A stretch of DNA of 64,000 nucleotides, from NCBI RefSeq assembly GCF_025753795.1, contig NZ_JAOWPS010000001.1, positions 124,001 to 188,000 of the forward strand. The letters are read 5' to 3'. The notes beneath the pieces are model-generated. The model ran no database searches. It worked only from the letters and a program-made list of their open reading frames with translations, and was not told the DNA's origin. The position numbers and the translations under genes are program-made. Positions 16,818-23,760 of this stretch are shown piece by piece (within the stretch, counting starts at the first letter, position 1; each line of letters starts with the position of its first letter). This stretch comes from Mesorhizobium sp. YC-39 (lineage in GTDB: Bacteria; Pseudomonadota; Alphaproteobacteria; Rhizobiales; Rhizobiaceae).

Positions 16818-18923
16818 ATGACCGACGCTCAGTCCGAAACTTCATCGACCCGTGTCCTTGCTGTCGAAGAGCAGATCGAAGGACTGCCGCCGGGCTTCGG
16901 CGAAGGGCTCGCCGGCAAGGCCGCCTTTCTCATCGCCATCGCCTTCTCCATTTTCCAGATCTACATCGCCGCCTATGGCAGCCTGCCGAGCCAGGTGGTG
17001 CGTGCCATGCACGTTGGTTTCCTGCTGCTGCTCGGCTTTGCCCTGATCGCCAATCTGCGCGCCAAAAGCGCCGCGGCGAAAGCAGCGTTCTGGACGCTCG
17101 GTGTGCTCGGCTTCGCCACCGGCCTCTACAATTGGGTGTTCTATGCTGACCTCATCCGGCGCTCCGGCTTCCTCACCACGCCGGACCTGATCGTCGGCGC
17201 GGTGCTGGTGGTGCTGGTCTTCGAGGCCGCGCGGCGGTTGATGGGGCTGCCGCTTGCCCTGATCGCCTTGATCTTCCTCGCCTATGCGTTTGCCGGCAAC
17301 TATCTGCCGCCGCCCTTCATCCATCGCGGCTATGATTTCGCTCAGCTCGTCGACACCTTTGCCTTTGGCACCGAAGGCATTTACGGCACGCCGGTCTACG
17401 TCTCGGCCGCATATATCTTCATCTTCGTTGTCTTCGCCGCCTTTCTCGAACGCGCCGGCATGATCGCGCTGTTCAATGATTTCGCCCTTGGCCTGGTCGG
17501 CTCGTGGCGTGGCGGCCCGGCGCAGGTCTGCGTGCTGTCGTCGGCGCTGATGGGCACCATCTCAGGCTCGGGCGTCGCCAATGTGGTGGCCAGCGGCCAG
17601 TTCACCATCCCGCTGATGAAGCGCTTCGGCTTCCGTTCGGCCTTCGCCGGCGCCGTCGAGGCGACCTCTTCGATGGGCGGCCAGATCATGCCGCCGGTGA
17701 TGGGCGCGGTCGCCTTCATCATGGCCGAGACGCTGAACATCCCCTATGCCGAAGTGGTCAAGGCGGCGATCATCCCGGCGCTGCTCTATTTCGGCGCCTG
17801 TTTCTGGCAGGTGCATCTGGAAGCCGGCAAGGCCGACCTGCACGGCATGGCCAAGGCGGACCTGCCCAATCCGTGGGACGCGGTGAGAAGACACTGGCCG
17901 CTGGTGCTGCCGCTGGCCGCGCTCATCTATCTGCTGTTTGCCGGCTATACGCCGATCTTCGCCGGCACCATGGGGCTGGCACTGACCATCGTGCTCATCC
18001 TCGGCACGCCGCTGGCGGCGTTGATCGGGCCGCTTGCCTTCCGCATCGTCTTCTGGCTGGCGCTGGGGTTTGCCGCCGCCTCTTTCATGAAGTTCGGCGT
18101 CAACATCCTCAGCTTTGTGATCGCTGCGCTCGTTGTCGCCTGCTTTACCTTCAAGGGCGGGCGCGAGACGCTGCGGATCTGTATCGACTCGCTCGCCGAG
18201 GGCGCCAAGAACGCGTTGCCGGTCGGCATCGCCTGCGCCATCGTCGGCATCGTCATCGGCACGCTGACGCTCACCGGCATCGCCTCCACCTTCATCGGCT
18301 GGATCATCTCGATCGGCGAGAACAATCTGTTCCTGTCGCTGGTGCTGACCATGCTCACCTGCTTGGTGCTCGGCATGGGCATTCCGACCATTCCCAATTA
18401 CATCATCACCTCGTCGCTGGCCGGGCCGGCCCTTCTGTCGCTCGGCGTGCCGCTGGTGGTCAGCCACATGTTCGTCTTCTATTTCGGCATCATGGCCGAT
18501 CTCACCCCGCCGGTGGCGCTGGCCGCCTTTGCCGCCGCACCCATGGCCAAGGAAAGCGGCCTCAAGATCGGCATCCAGGCCACCAAGCTCGCCATCGCCG
18601 GCTTCGTCGTTCCCTTCATGGCGGTCTACACTCCGGCCCTGATGCTACAGGACGCCGGCCCGATTGCCGCTCAGTTCGGCTATCCCGTCGAGGTCGCCTA
18701 TGTCGTTGTCAAGGCATGCATGGGCATCGTGCTCTGGGGTGCGGCCGCCGTCGGCTTTCTCGTCCGGCGCATGGCCTTGTGGGAACGCCTCGTCGCCTTC
18801 TGCGCCGGTGCGCTGCTGGTTGCCGCACTGCCACTCACCGACGAGGCCGGCTGGGCGCTCGCTCTCATATGGATCGGCTGGCACTATTGGCACGCGCGGC
18901 ATGCGGCCAGCGCCAGAGCATGA
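16818..18923 (+). CDS. TAXI-type TRAP transporter fused permease (DctQ/DctM-like)
   Basis: A 701-residue inner-membrane protein with about 16-18 hydrophobic segments, the length expected for a fused 4TM/12TM TRAP permease. The DctM-like part carries QVCVLSSALMGTISGSGVAN and ATSSMGGQIMPPVMGAVAFI, then MGIPTIPNYIITSSLAGPAL in the second half. The start is the ATG at 16818 (AGGAG eight bases before). It uses a sodium or proton gradient and the receptor encoded upstream. Its stop codon TGA lies inside a dispersed palindromic repeat. Confidence 0.93.
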   Translation: MTDAQSETSSTRVLAVEEQIEGLPPGFGEGLAGKAAFLIAIAFSIFQIYIAAYGSLPSQVVRAMHVGFLLLLGFALIANLRAKSAAAKAAFWTLGVLGFATGLYNWVFYADLIRRSGFLTTPDLIVGAVLVVLVFEAARRLMGLPLALIALIFLAYAFAGNYLPPPFIHRGYDFAQLVDTFAFGTEGIYGTPVYVSAAYIFIFVVFAAFLERAGMIALFNDFALGLVGSWRGGPAQVCVLSSALMGTISGSGVANVVASGQFTIPLMKRFGFRSAFAGAVEATSSMGGQIMPPVMGAVAFIMAETLNIPYAEVVKAAIIPALLYFGACFWQVHLEAGKADLHGMAKADLPNPWDAVRRHWPLVLPLAALIYLLFAGYTPIFAGTMGLALTIVLILGTPLAALIGPLAFRIVFWLALGFAAASFMKFGVNILSFVIAALVVACFTFKGGRETLRICIDSLAEGAKNALPVGIACAIVGIVIGTLTLTGIASTFIGWIISIGENNLFLSLVLTMLTCLVLGMGIPTIPNYIITSSLAGPALLSLGVPLVVSHMFVFYFGIMADLTPPVALAAFAAAPMAKESGLKIGIQATKLAIAGFVVPFMAVYTPALMLQDAGPIAAQFGYPVEVAYVVVKACMGIVLWGAAAVGFLVRRMALWERLVAFCAGALLVAALPLTDEAGWALALIWIGWHYWHARHAASARA

Positions 18924-18985
18924 TCCCGAACCGAAGGTCAGCGCCAGCAAAAAGTGGAACCCGGTTTTCGGAAAAGATCATGCTC
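18916..18985. repeat. Dispersed palindromic repeat (GAGCATGATC family)
   Basis: Arms GAGCATGATC (18916-18925) and GATCATGCTC (18976-18985) enclose CCCGAA, AAAAAGTGGAACCCGGTTTT and CGGAAAA elements. The sequence type is a common intergenic palindrome of Mesorhizobium-like genomes. The left arm supplies the TGA stop of the TRAP permease, so the element has trimmed or replaced that gene's 3' end. Confidence 0.75.
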
Positions 18986-19005
18986 AAACAAAAAAATAGT
19001 ACGGC

Positions 19006-19383
19006 ATGAGCTTGTGCATCCTTGCCGCCAGCAAGACGGTGACGCTGGCTGTCACCGCCTTCACCCTGTCCTGGACGCATTCGGTGGAAAGGACGCGCTG
19101 GCAGGAGGACTGGAGCGTGCTGCCGTCCGGCCTGCAGGTCGTCGAGGCGCGGGTCAAGGGATCGGGCGCCGGCATGGAACCGCCCGAGGGCGCGGTTCTG
19201 CGGGACGGCTGGTGGGTCTATATGCCCCCGATCAAGCCTCAGCCGCGCCTCGTGCTCGCCGCATCCGGCGCCACCGGCGAAGGCTGGACACTGTGCACGG
19301 TTGAAGACTGCCGCGAACTGGGCAAGGCGGCAGGCGGCACGATCGTGCTGGAACCGTGCGAGGGTTCGAGCCAGCCGCGATAG
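19006..19383 (+). CDS. DUF1850 domain protein (TRAP-associated)
   Basis: A 125-residue protein with an N-terminal hydrophobic segment (MSLCILAASKTVTLAVTAFT) and the DUF1850 pattern: FTLSWTHSVERTRWQEDW, then EARVKGSGAGMEPPEGA and GWWVY. DUF1850 genes regularly accompany TAXI-TRAP transporters and are thought to be accessory envelope proteins. It follows the permease by 82 bases. The last 145 bases overlap, tail to tail, the open frame of the opposite-strand saccharopine-dehydrogenase-like gene. Confidence 0.85.
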   Translation: MSLCILAASKTVTLAVTAFTLSWTHSVERTRWQEDWSVLPSGLQVVEARVKGSGAGMEPPEGAVLRDGWWVYMPPIKPQPRLVLAASGATGEGWTLCTVEDCRELGKAAGGTIVLEPCEGSSQPR

Positions 19384-21023
19384 CGCACGATCAATCCGGT
19401 GAGCGGATGCGAGATCTCGACATGGAAGCGGAAGCGGCCGTTTTCCACGCTCTCAAAAGATGTCGAGCGCGGGCAAAGCCACATCGGCAGCTTCAGGCCA
19501 AAAATGCTCCAGCGGCGCAGCACGAGCGACAGCCGGTTCTCCTCGGCGACCAGCGCCATGGCGAAGGTCAGCGGGCCGAAACGTTCGCACAGCAACCGCT
19601 CGGATCGGCCGCGTCCGGCGAACTGGCGGCTGGAGAAACCCTGCCCGCCGAATGTCCGCGTCCAGGTTTCTTCGTTTTCGTTGGCGTGGAAGCGGACATC
19701 GACCGGGATGTCGTCACGGGCCTTCGGGAACCCGACCAGCCAGGCTGCAAGCCGGCCAAGCATATTGCCTCCGCGCTCGACGCTGGCGCGTCCTTGCGCC
19801 GTGGTTATGCCATCGTGCATGGCGCGGATCTGCTTGGGCAGGTTTTGCCAGGCGTCGCCGAGCAAGGCGACATAGAGCGGTTTGTCCGCATCGGCGGTAT
19901 CGTGCCTGAAGCCGGTATGGATCGTCCGGCTGGCGAACAGCGCTTCATAGTCCTCGAGTTCCAAGTCGCGCACGGCCGCCCGCGCTCCTGGCGCAGGCAT
20001 ATGTCCGTCCAGCGCCTTGCGCATCAGCGCCTCGACCGCCATCGACGGGATCAGCGGCCCGTCATTGCCTTCCGCCAGCAGATGCCATGAGCGCCTGACC
20101 GGCGTCCGCGACCGATCCACGCCTTCCACCGCGACAAACATGCCGCCGCGATGCTCGCCCCAGCGCAGCCGGTTGCTCGCCCAGTGCATGAGCGAAGCCA
20201 AGGGCAAGAGCGAGCGGACCAGGCCGGCGCGCACGAGCCAGGCGAGACCGATCAGGGCGCGGTGAAGTATTTCGGGAACTGGCCCGGCGCCCATCCAGAT
20301 CGTCTGTGCCCGCGGCCAGAGATCGGCGAGCGCCCGCAGGTCCGGCACGTCGACGAGCGAGAACAGCGTGCTCCTCAGCGGCAGGCGGCCGGGCGGCGCG
20401 ATCGTGTAACGCATCTGTTCGGTGAACGGATGGCCTTGCGACGGTTCGCCGTCGCGTGCGAGCTGCACTGGTTGTCCGGCATAGCCGGCAATGGCACGGA
20501 TGACGTTTTCGCCGACCCCGGCAAAGGGCGACGGCGCGATGCCGCCACGAATGGTCTCGACCCGCGCCATATCAAGAGATAGCCGGCGCACCGCCGCTGC
20601 CGTCAGCACCGGAAAGCTGGAAGCTCCGGACAGCACGAAAAGACCGGTCTCGCGCGCGGCCGCGTCGAATGCAGAAACGCCGGCGACGAAATCCGACCCG
20701 TCGGCGAGATCGAGATAGTTGACGCCCTGGGCGATGCAGGCCTCGATAACGCGGTAGCGCCCCTCGCCATAGGCCTGGAACGGACCGCTGGCGTCGACCA
20801 GCGTGTCGGGGCGCAATGAGGCCAGTTGCCCCGCAAGATCGCCGTCGCGGTCGAACAGTGCCGCCACGAGCCGCGCCTCGGCGCCGTGGCGGCTGCCGCA
20901 ATAGGCATCGGCTTTGGCAAGCGAGCGGCCGGCGATGATGAGCGTCAGGCGCGGTTGGTTCTCCAGCAGTTCAACGATGCGGCCACCAAAGGTGCCGTAG
21001 CCGCCGACGATGAGAACCTTCAT
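19239..21023 (-). CDS. Saccharopine-dehydrogenase-like NAD(P)-binding protein with DUF4166-type C-terminus
   Basis: A 594-residue protein. The Rossmann motif is at the start (MKVLIVGGYGTFGGRIVELL), with DTLVDASGPFQAYG and VNYLDLADGSDFVAGV typical of saccharopine-dehydrogenase-like proteins. The C-terminal region from about residue 400 (RASVERGGNMLGRLAAWLVG, ERFGPLTFAM, SHPLTGLIVRYRGWLEP) resembles DUF4166. About 37 residues after RGWLEP look non-natural (Ser/Pro/Val-rich) because they are read antisense through the DUF1850 gene; a stop near 19360 has probably been lost. GGGAGAG precedes the ATG at 21023. The substrate is unknown. Confidence 0.8.
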   Translation of the reverse strand: MKVLIVGGYGTFGGRIVELLENQPRLTLIIAGRSLAKADAYCGSRHGAEARLVAALFDRDGDLAGQLASLRPDTLVDASGPFQAYGEGRYRVIEACIAQGVNYLDLADGSDFVAGVSAFDAAARETGLFVLSGASSFPVLTAAAVRRLSLDMARVETIRGGIAPSPFAGVGENVIRAIAGYAGQPVQLARDGEPSQGHPFTEQMRYTIAPPGRLPLRSTLFSLVDVPDLRALADLWPRAQTIWMGAGPVPEILHRALIGLAWLVRAGLVRSLLPLASLMHWASNRLRWGEHRGGMFVAVEGVDRSRTPVRRSWHLLAEGNDGPLIPSMAVEALMRKALDGHMPAPGARAAVRDLELEDYEALFASRTIHTGFRHDTADADKPLYVALLGDAWQNLPKQIRAMHDGITTAQGRASVERGGNMLGRLAAWLVGFPKARDDIPVDVRFHANENEETWTRTFGGQGFSSRQFAGRGRSERLLCERFGPLTFAMALVAEENRLSLVLRRWSIFGLKLPMWLCPRSTSFESVENGRFRFHVEISHPLTGLIVRYRGWLEPSHGSSTIVPPAALPSSRQSSTVHSVQPSPVAPDAASTRRG

Positions 21024-21083
21024 CGGCTGCTCTCCCAAGCGCTGCCGCCTCGGGTAGCGCAGAAGCTTCCCAGGAGCCTTCGC

Positions 21084-21533
21084 TTAGCCAATCAGCCGTC
21101 CTCTCAGCTCGGCCGAAGGAATCTCGCAGCTGTCCTTCCGGCCGAACAGGGCATAGCGGTTTTTGGCGATGCGATCGTAGAGCCAGCCGCGCAGCGGCCG
21201 CGGCAGGATGAGCAGCACTCTCGCCGCCCGCCACGGCCAGCCCAGCTCGGCCATGACGGCAACGAAACTCTCCAGCCGCGTGAAGGCGGCGCCGTTGATG
21301 AGGACCAGATTGGTCTCGTAGCTGTCCGTCCGCAGCCCATGTTTTTTGAACAGCGCCTCGCCGAGCGGCGACTGCGCCGTGGCGAAACGGAAGCGGCGCT
21401 TGCGGTCGAGCCTGACCACCATGCGCACGAAGCCCGAGCACAGCACGCAGACGCCGTCGAATACGATTAGCGGATGGGTTGCATCGAAGGAAGGCGTTTC
21501 AGGAGGATGGTTCGGCTTTGCGAGCTTGGTCAC
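21084..21533 (-). CDS. DCC-family thiol-disulfide oxidoreductase-like protein (DUF393)
   Basis: A 149-residue protein with the DUF393 signature FDGVCVLCSGFVRMVVRLDR (DxxCxxC) near residue 26 and the late WLYDRIAKNRYALFGRKD. Members are thioredoxin-fold-like proteins of unproven redox role. The start is GTG at 21533. It ends 60 bases before the saccharopine-dehydrogenase-like gene on the same strand, so the two may form an operon. Confidence 0.85.
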   Translation of the reverse strand: MTKLAKPNHPPETPSFDATHPLIVFDGVCVLCSGFVRMVVRLDRKRRFRFATAQSPLGEALFKKHGLRTDSYETNLVLINGAAFTRLESFVAVMAELGWPWRAARVLLILPRPLRGWLYDRIAKNRYALFGRKDSCEIPSAELRGRLIG

Positions 21534-21712
21534 GTGCGCCCCGGCTGCTTGTGCGTGATAACACTAAGCCAGCCGGTGGCTGCATCAAAGCCCAGCTATT
21601 GTCGCACGCCGTCTGTCGGCCAGCGCGGGGCGCTCAGCGCGGTAGGTGGTTGCGCGATGGTTCGCTGCCGGCCTGCAGATCCGGCTATCGTGACGGCTTT
21701 CGAGCGTCATCA

Positions 21713-21859
21713 TCAGTGCGCGCTGATGCCAAGCGAGTTGCCACGACGTGCGCAAGCCGGGCCGGGGCCGCGCATGTAATAGCGCTCCGGCCGGTAGGTT
21801 GGCGCGACGAATTCGCGGATGGCGGCGGCATAGCCGATAAGGTGCGTCAAGAAGTTCAT
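21713..21859 (-). CDS. Candidate 48-residue small protein
   Basis: Minus-strand ORF from ATG 21859 to TGA 21713, beginning MNFLTHLIGYAAAIREFVAP and continuing TYRPERYYMRGPGPA. The first forty codons have the strong GC bias at third positions seen in real genes of this window, and CAGG stands five bases before the ATG. The N-terminus is amphipathic. I do not recognise it. It lies in the otherwise gene-poor 21534-22263 stretch. Confidence 0.42.
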   Translation of the reverse strand: MNFLTHLIGYAAAIREFVAPTYRPERYYMRGPGPACARRGNSLGISAH

Positions 21860-22139
21860 TTTACCTGTCCCTGTCCCGATTTCGGATGTCCCTTCCGAAT
21901 TGCGGGCATCATAGCGTCGAGGCGTGAATAGTCGGTGAACGTGATGTTAATTTCTGGTCCGAAATGCCTTGGTTCGTGGCCGGAATGCGGCTGATTCGGG
22001 GTCTTTCCATGCGGTTTGTCGACATTCCGCCCACTGTGACTTTTGCATCACATATGTTTCGTTTGGATGTCGCCTAAGCGCGGTTCTGTTTCAACCCTCG
22101 TCCGCTTCGCGAAATTTCCGTGCGTGGGCAGGGAAAGCA
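21860..22139. other. Gene-free stretch upstream of the DUF892 promoter
   Basis: No ORF here has a ribosome site or protein-like composition. Part of it is less GC-rich than its surroundings (TGATGTTAATTTCTGG, TTTTGCATCACATATG), so it may hold regulatory sites, but I can name none. Confidence 0.4.
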
Positions 22140-22164
22140 GGAACCCCTCCGGCATCGGCACGTT
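22140..22164 (+). promoter_or_regulatory. Putative EcfG (general stress) promoter for the DUF892 gene
   Basis: GGAAC (22140-22144), 16-base spacer, CGTT (22161-22164): the alphaproteobacterial EcfG consensus GGAAC-N16/17-CGTT. It lies about 100 bases before the ATG of a stress-type protein on the same strand. Confidence 0.65.
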
Positions 22165-22263
22165 GACCGGATAAGCCGGAACGAACCGGCCCCGCAGGCA
22201 GCGGCTTCCTACCGGAGCTGCCACCGGACTTCACACAGCAAGAGCAATGGAAGGCAAAAGGCC

Positions 22264-22770
22264 ATGGGCTTCTTTTCGAAAGACATCAAGACGCTGGACG
22301 ACCTGTTCGTGCACACGCTGCGCGACATCTACTATGCAGAAAAGCAGATCGAGAAATCCTTGCCGAAGATGGTCGACAAGGCGACTGATCCCCAATTGAA
22401 AGCAGGTTTCGAGAAGCATCTCGAGCAGACGAAGGGCCATATCGAGCGCGTCGAGCAGGTCTTCGAGCTGCATGGCGTGAAGGCCAAGACAGTCAGATGC
22501 CCGGCCATTGATGGCATTCTCGAGGAAGCCGACGAAGTCAGCGGCGACATTGACGACAAGGAGGTTCTCGACGCTGCCCTGATCGCCTCGGCGCAGGCCG
22601 TCGAGCACTATGAGATGACCCGCTATGGCACGCTGATCGCCTGGGCCAAGCAGCTTGGCCGCAGCGACTGCGCCAATGTGCTGGCCAAGAATTTGAAGGA
22701 GGAGCAGGCGACCGACCGCAAGCTCACCGAAATGGCGGAAAGCAAGATCAACCTGCAAGCTGCCGAATAG
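22264..22770 (+). CDS. DUF892 (YciE/YciF-type ferritin-like) protein
   Basis: A 168-residue all-helical protein: MGFFSKDIKTLDDLFVHTLR, DIYYAEKQIEKSLPKM, EHYEMTRYGTLIAWAKQLGR, NLKEEQATDRKLTEMAESKI. The Glu and His residues in the helices (YYAEKQ, EQTKGHIERVEQVF, EHYE, EEQATD) fit a di-iron ferritin-like fold. Family members are stress-induced. AAAAGG precedes the ATG at 22264. A GGAAC-N16-CGTT promoter lies upstream and a perfect 15-bp terminator hairpin follows, so it is a single-gene unit. Confidence 0.9.
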   Translation: MGFFSKDIKTLDDLFVHTLRDIYYAEKQIEKSLPKMVDKATDPQLKAGFEKHLEQTKGHIERVEQVFELHGVKAKTVRCPAIDGILEEADEVSGDIDDKEVLDAALIASAQAVEHYEMTRYGTLIAWAKQLGRSDCANVLAKNLKEEQATDRKLTEMAESKINLQAAE

Positions 22771-22780
22771 TGGATTGACG

Positions 22781-22818
22781 AGGCGAGGCCGGCGCCGAGA
22801 AGCGCCGGCCTCGCCTTT
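22781..22818 (+). terminator. Rho-independent-type terminator after the DUF892 gene
   Basis: Perfect 15-bp arms at 22781-22795 and 22802-22816 with a six-base loop CGAGAA, ending in a short CTTT. It separates the DUF892 gene from ku. Confidence 0.75.
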
Positions 22819-22827
22819 CGCGGTTGG

Positions 22828-22853
22828 GGAACCGGGATCGGGTGTCGCTCGTT
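22828..22853 (+). promoter_or_regulatory. Putative EcfG (general stress) promoter for ku-ligD
   Basis: GGAAC (22828-22832), 17-base spacer, CGTT (22850-22853), 34 bases before the ku start codon and directly after the preceding terminator. The match to the EcfG consensus is exact. Confidence 0.7.
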
Positions 22854-22887
22854 CTCGGTTGAACCCACATCGCAGAGGGAGTTTGTC

Positions 22888-23751
22888 ATGGCGCCGCGCC
22901 CGGCCTGGAAAGGCTATCTGAAGCTTTCACTGGTCACCTGCGCCATCGAACTGACCAATGTCGTCACCCATACCGAAAAGGTTTCCTTCCGCATCCTCAA
23001 TCGCAAAACTGGCAATACGGTCAAACGCATCTATGTCGATGCCGAAACCGGCAAGCCACTGGAGGAGGGCGACGAGATCAAAGGCTATGAAGTCGAGGAT
23101 GGCGAGTTCGTCCATGTCGAGGAGGACGAGATCGAGGCCGTGCAGATCGAATCCTCGCACACGATGAACCTCGACGGTTTCATCGAAAAGTCCTCGATCC
23201 AGCAGATCTATCTCGACACGCCCTATTATGTATCGCCGGCCGACAAGGTGTCTGAGGAGGCCTTTGCTGTCATCCGCGATGCCATGGCGGGCAAAAAGAT
23301 GGCCGGGCTGGCGCGCATCGTGCTCTACAGCCGGGAACGCCCGGTGGTGATCGAGCCGCTGGGCAAGGGCATGGTGCTGACCACCCTGCGCTATGACAAC
23401 ACGGTGCGTCAGCCCGACAGCGTCTTTGGCGAGATCAAGACGACAAAGACCGACGGCGAGATGATCGATCTGGCCGAGCACATCATCGATAAGAAGCAGG
23501 CGAAATTCGATCCCTCGAAATTCGACGACAAATATGAGAATGCGCTGCTCGAACTGATCCGGGCCAAGAAGGCCGGCAAGAAGGCGCCGAAGGCCAAGGC
23601 AGCGCCGAAGCCGTCAAACGTGGTCAATCTGTTCGATGCCCTGAAGAAGAGCCTGTCGTCGGGCGAGGGCGCAAAGCCCCAGGCAAAAGCCAGATCGGAG
23701 GCCAAACGCGCCAAGCCGAAAGCTTCCGCCGCCAAGCGCAAATCGGCTTGA
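22888..23751 (+). CDS. ku: Ku protein (non-homologous end joining)
   Basis: A 287-residue homodimeric ring protein that binds DNA double-strand ends and recruits LigD. It begins MAPRPAWKGYLKLSLVTCAI, the bacterial Ku opening, followed by VSFRILNRKTGNTVKRIYVD and MNLDGFIEKSSIQQIYLDTP. The end is a Lys/Ala-rich tail (from about residue 230), as usual for bacterial Ku and able to bind DNA. AGGGAG precedes the ATG. It is separated from ligD by nine bases, forming a ku-ligD operon, probably under the EcfG-type promoter 34 bases upstream. Confidence 0.95.
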   Translation: MAPRPAWKGYLKLSLVTCAIELTNVVTHTEKVSFRILNRKTGNTVKRIYVDAETGKPLEEGDEIKGYEVEDGEFVHVEEDEIEAVQIESSHTMNLDGFIEKSSIQQIYLDTPYYVSPADKVSEEAFAVIRDAMAGKKMAGLARIVLYSRERPVVIEPLGKGMVLTTLRYDNTVRQPDSVFGEIKTTKTDGEMIDLAEHIIDKKQAKFDPSKFDDKYENALLELIRAKKAGKKAPKAKAAPKPSNVVNLFDALKKSLSSGEGAKPQAKARSEAKRAKPKASAAKRKSA

Positions 23752-23760
23752 GGATGCAAG

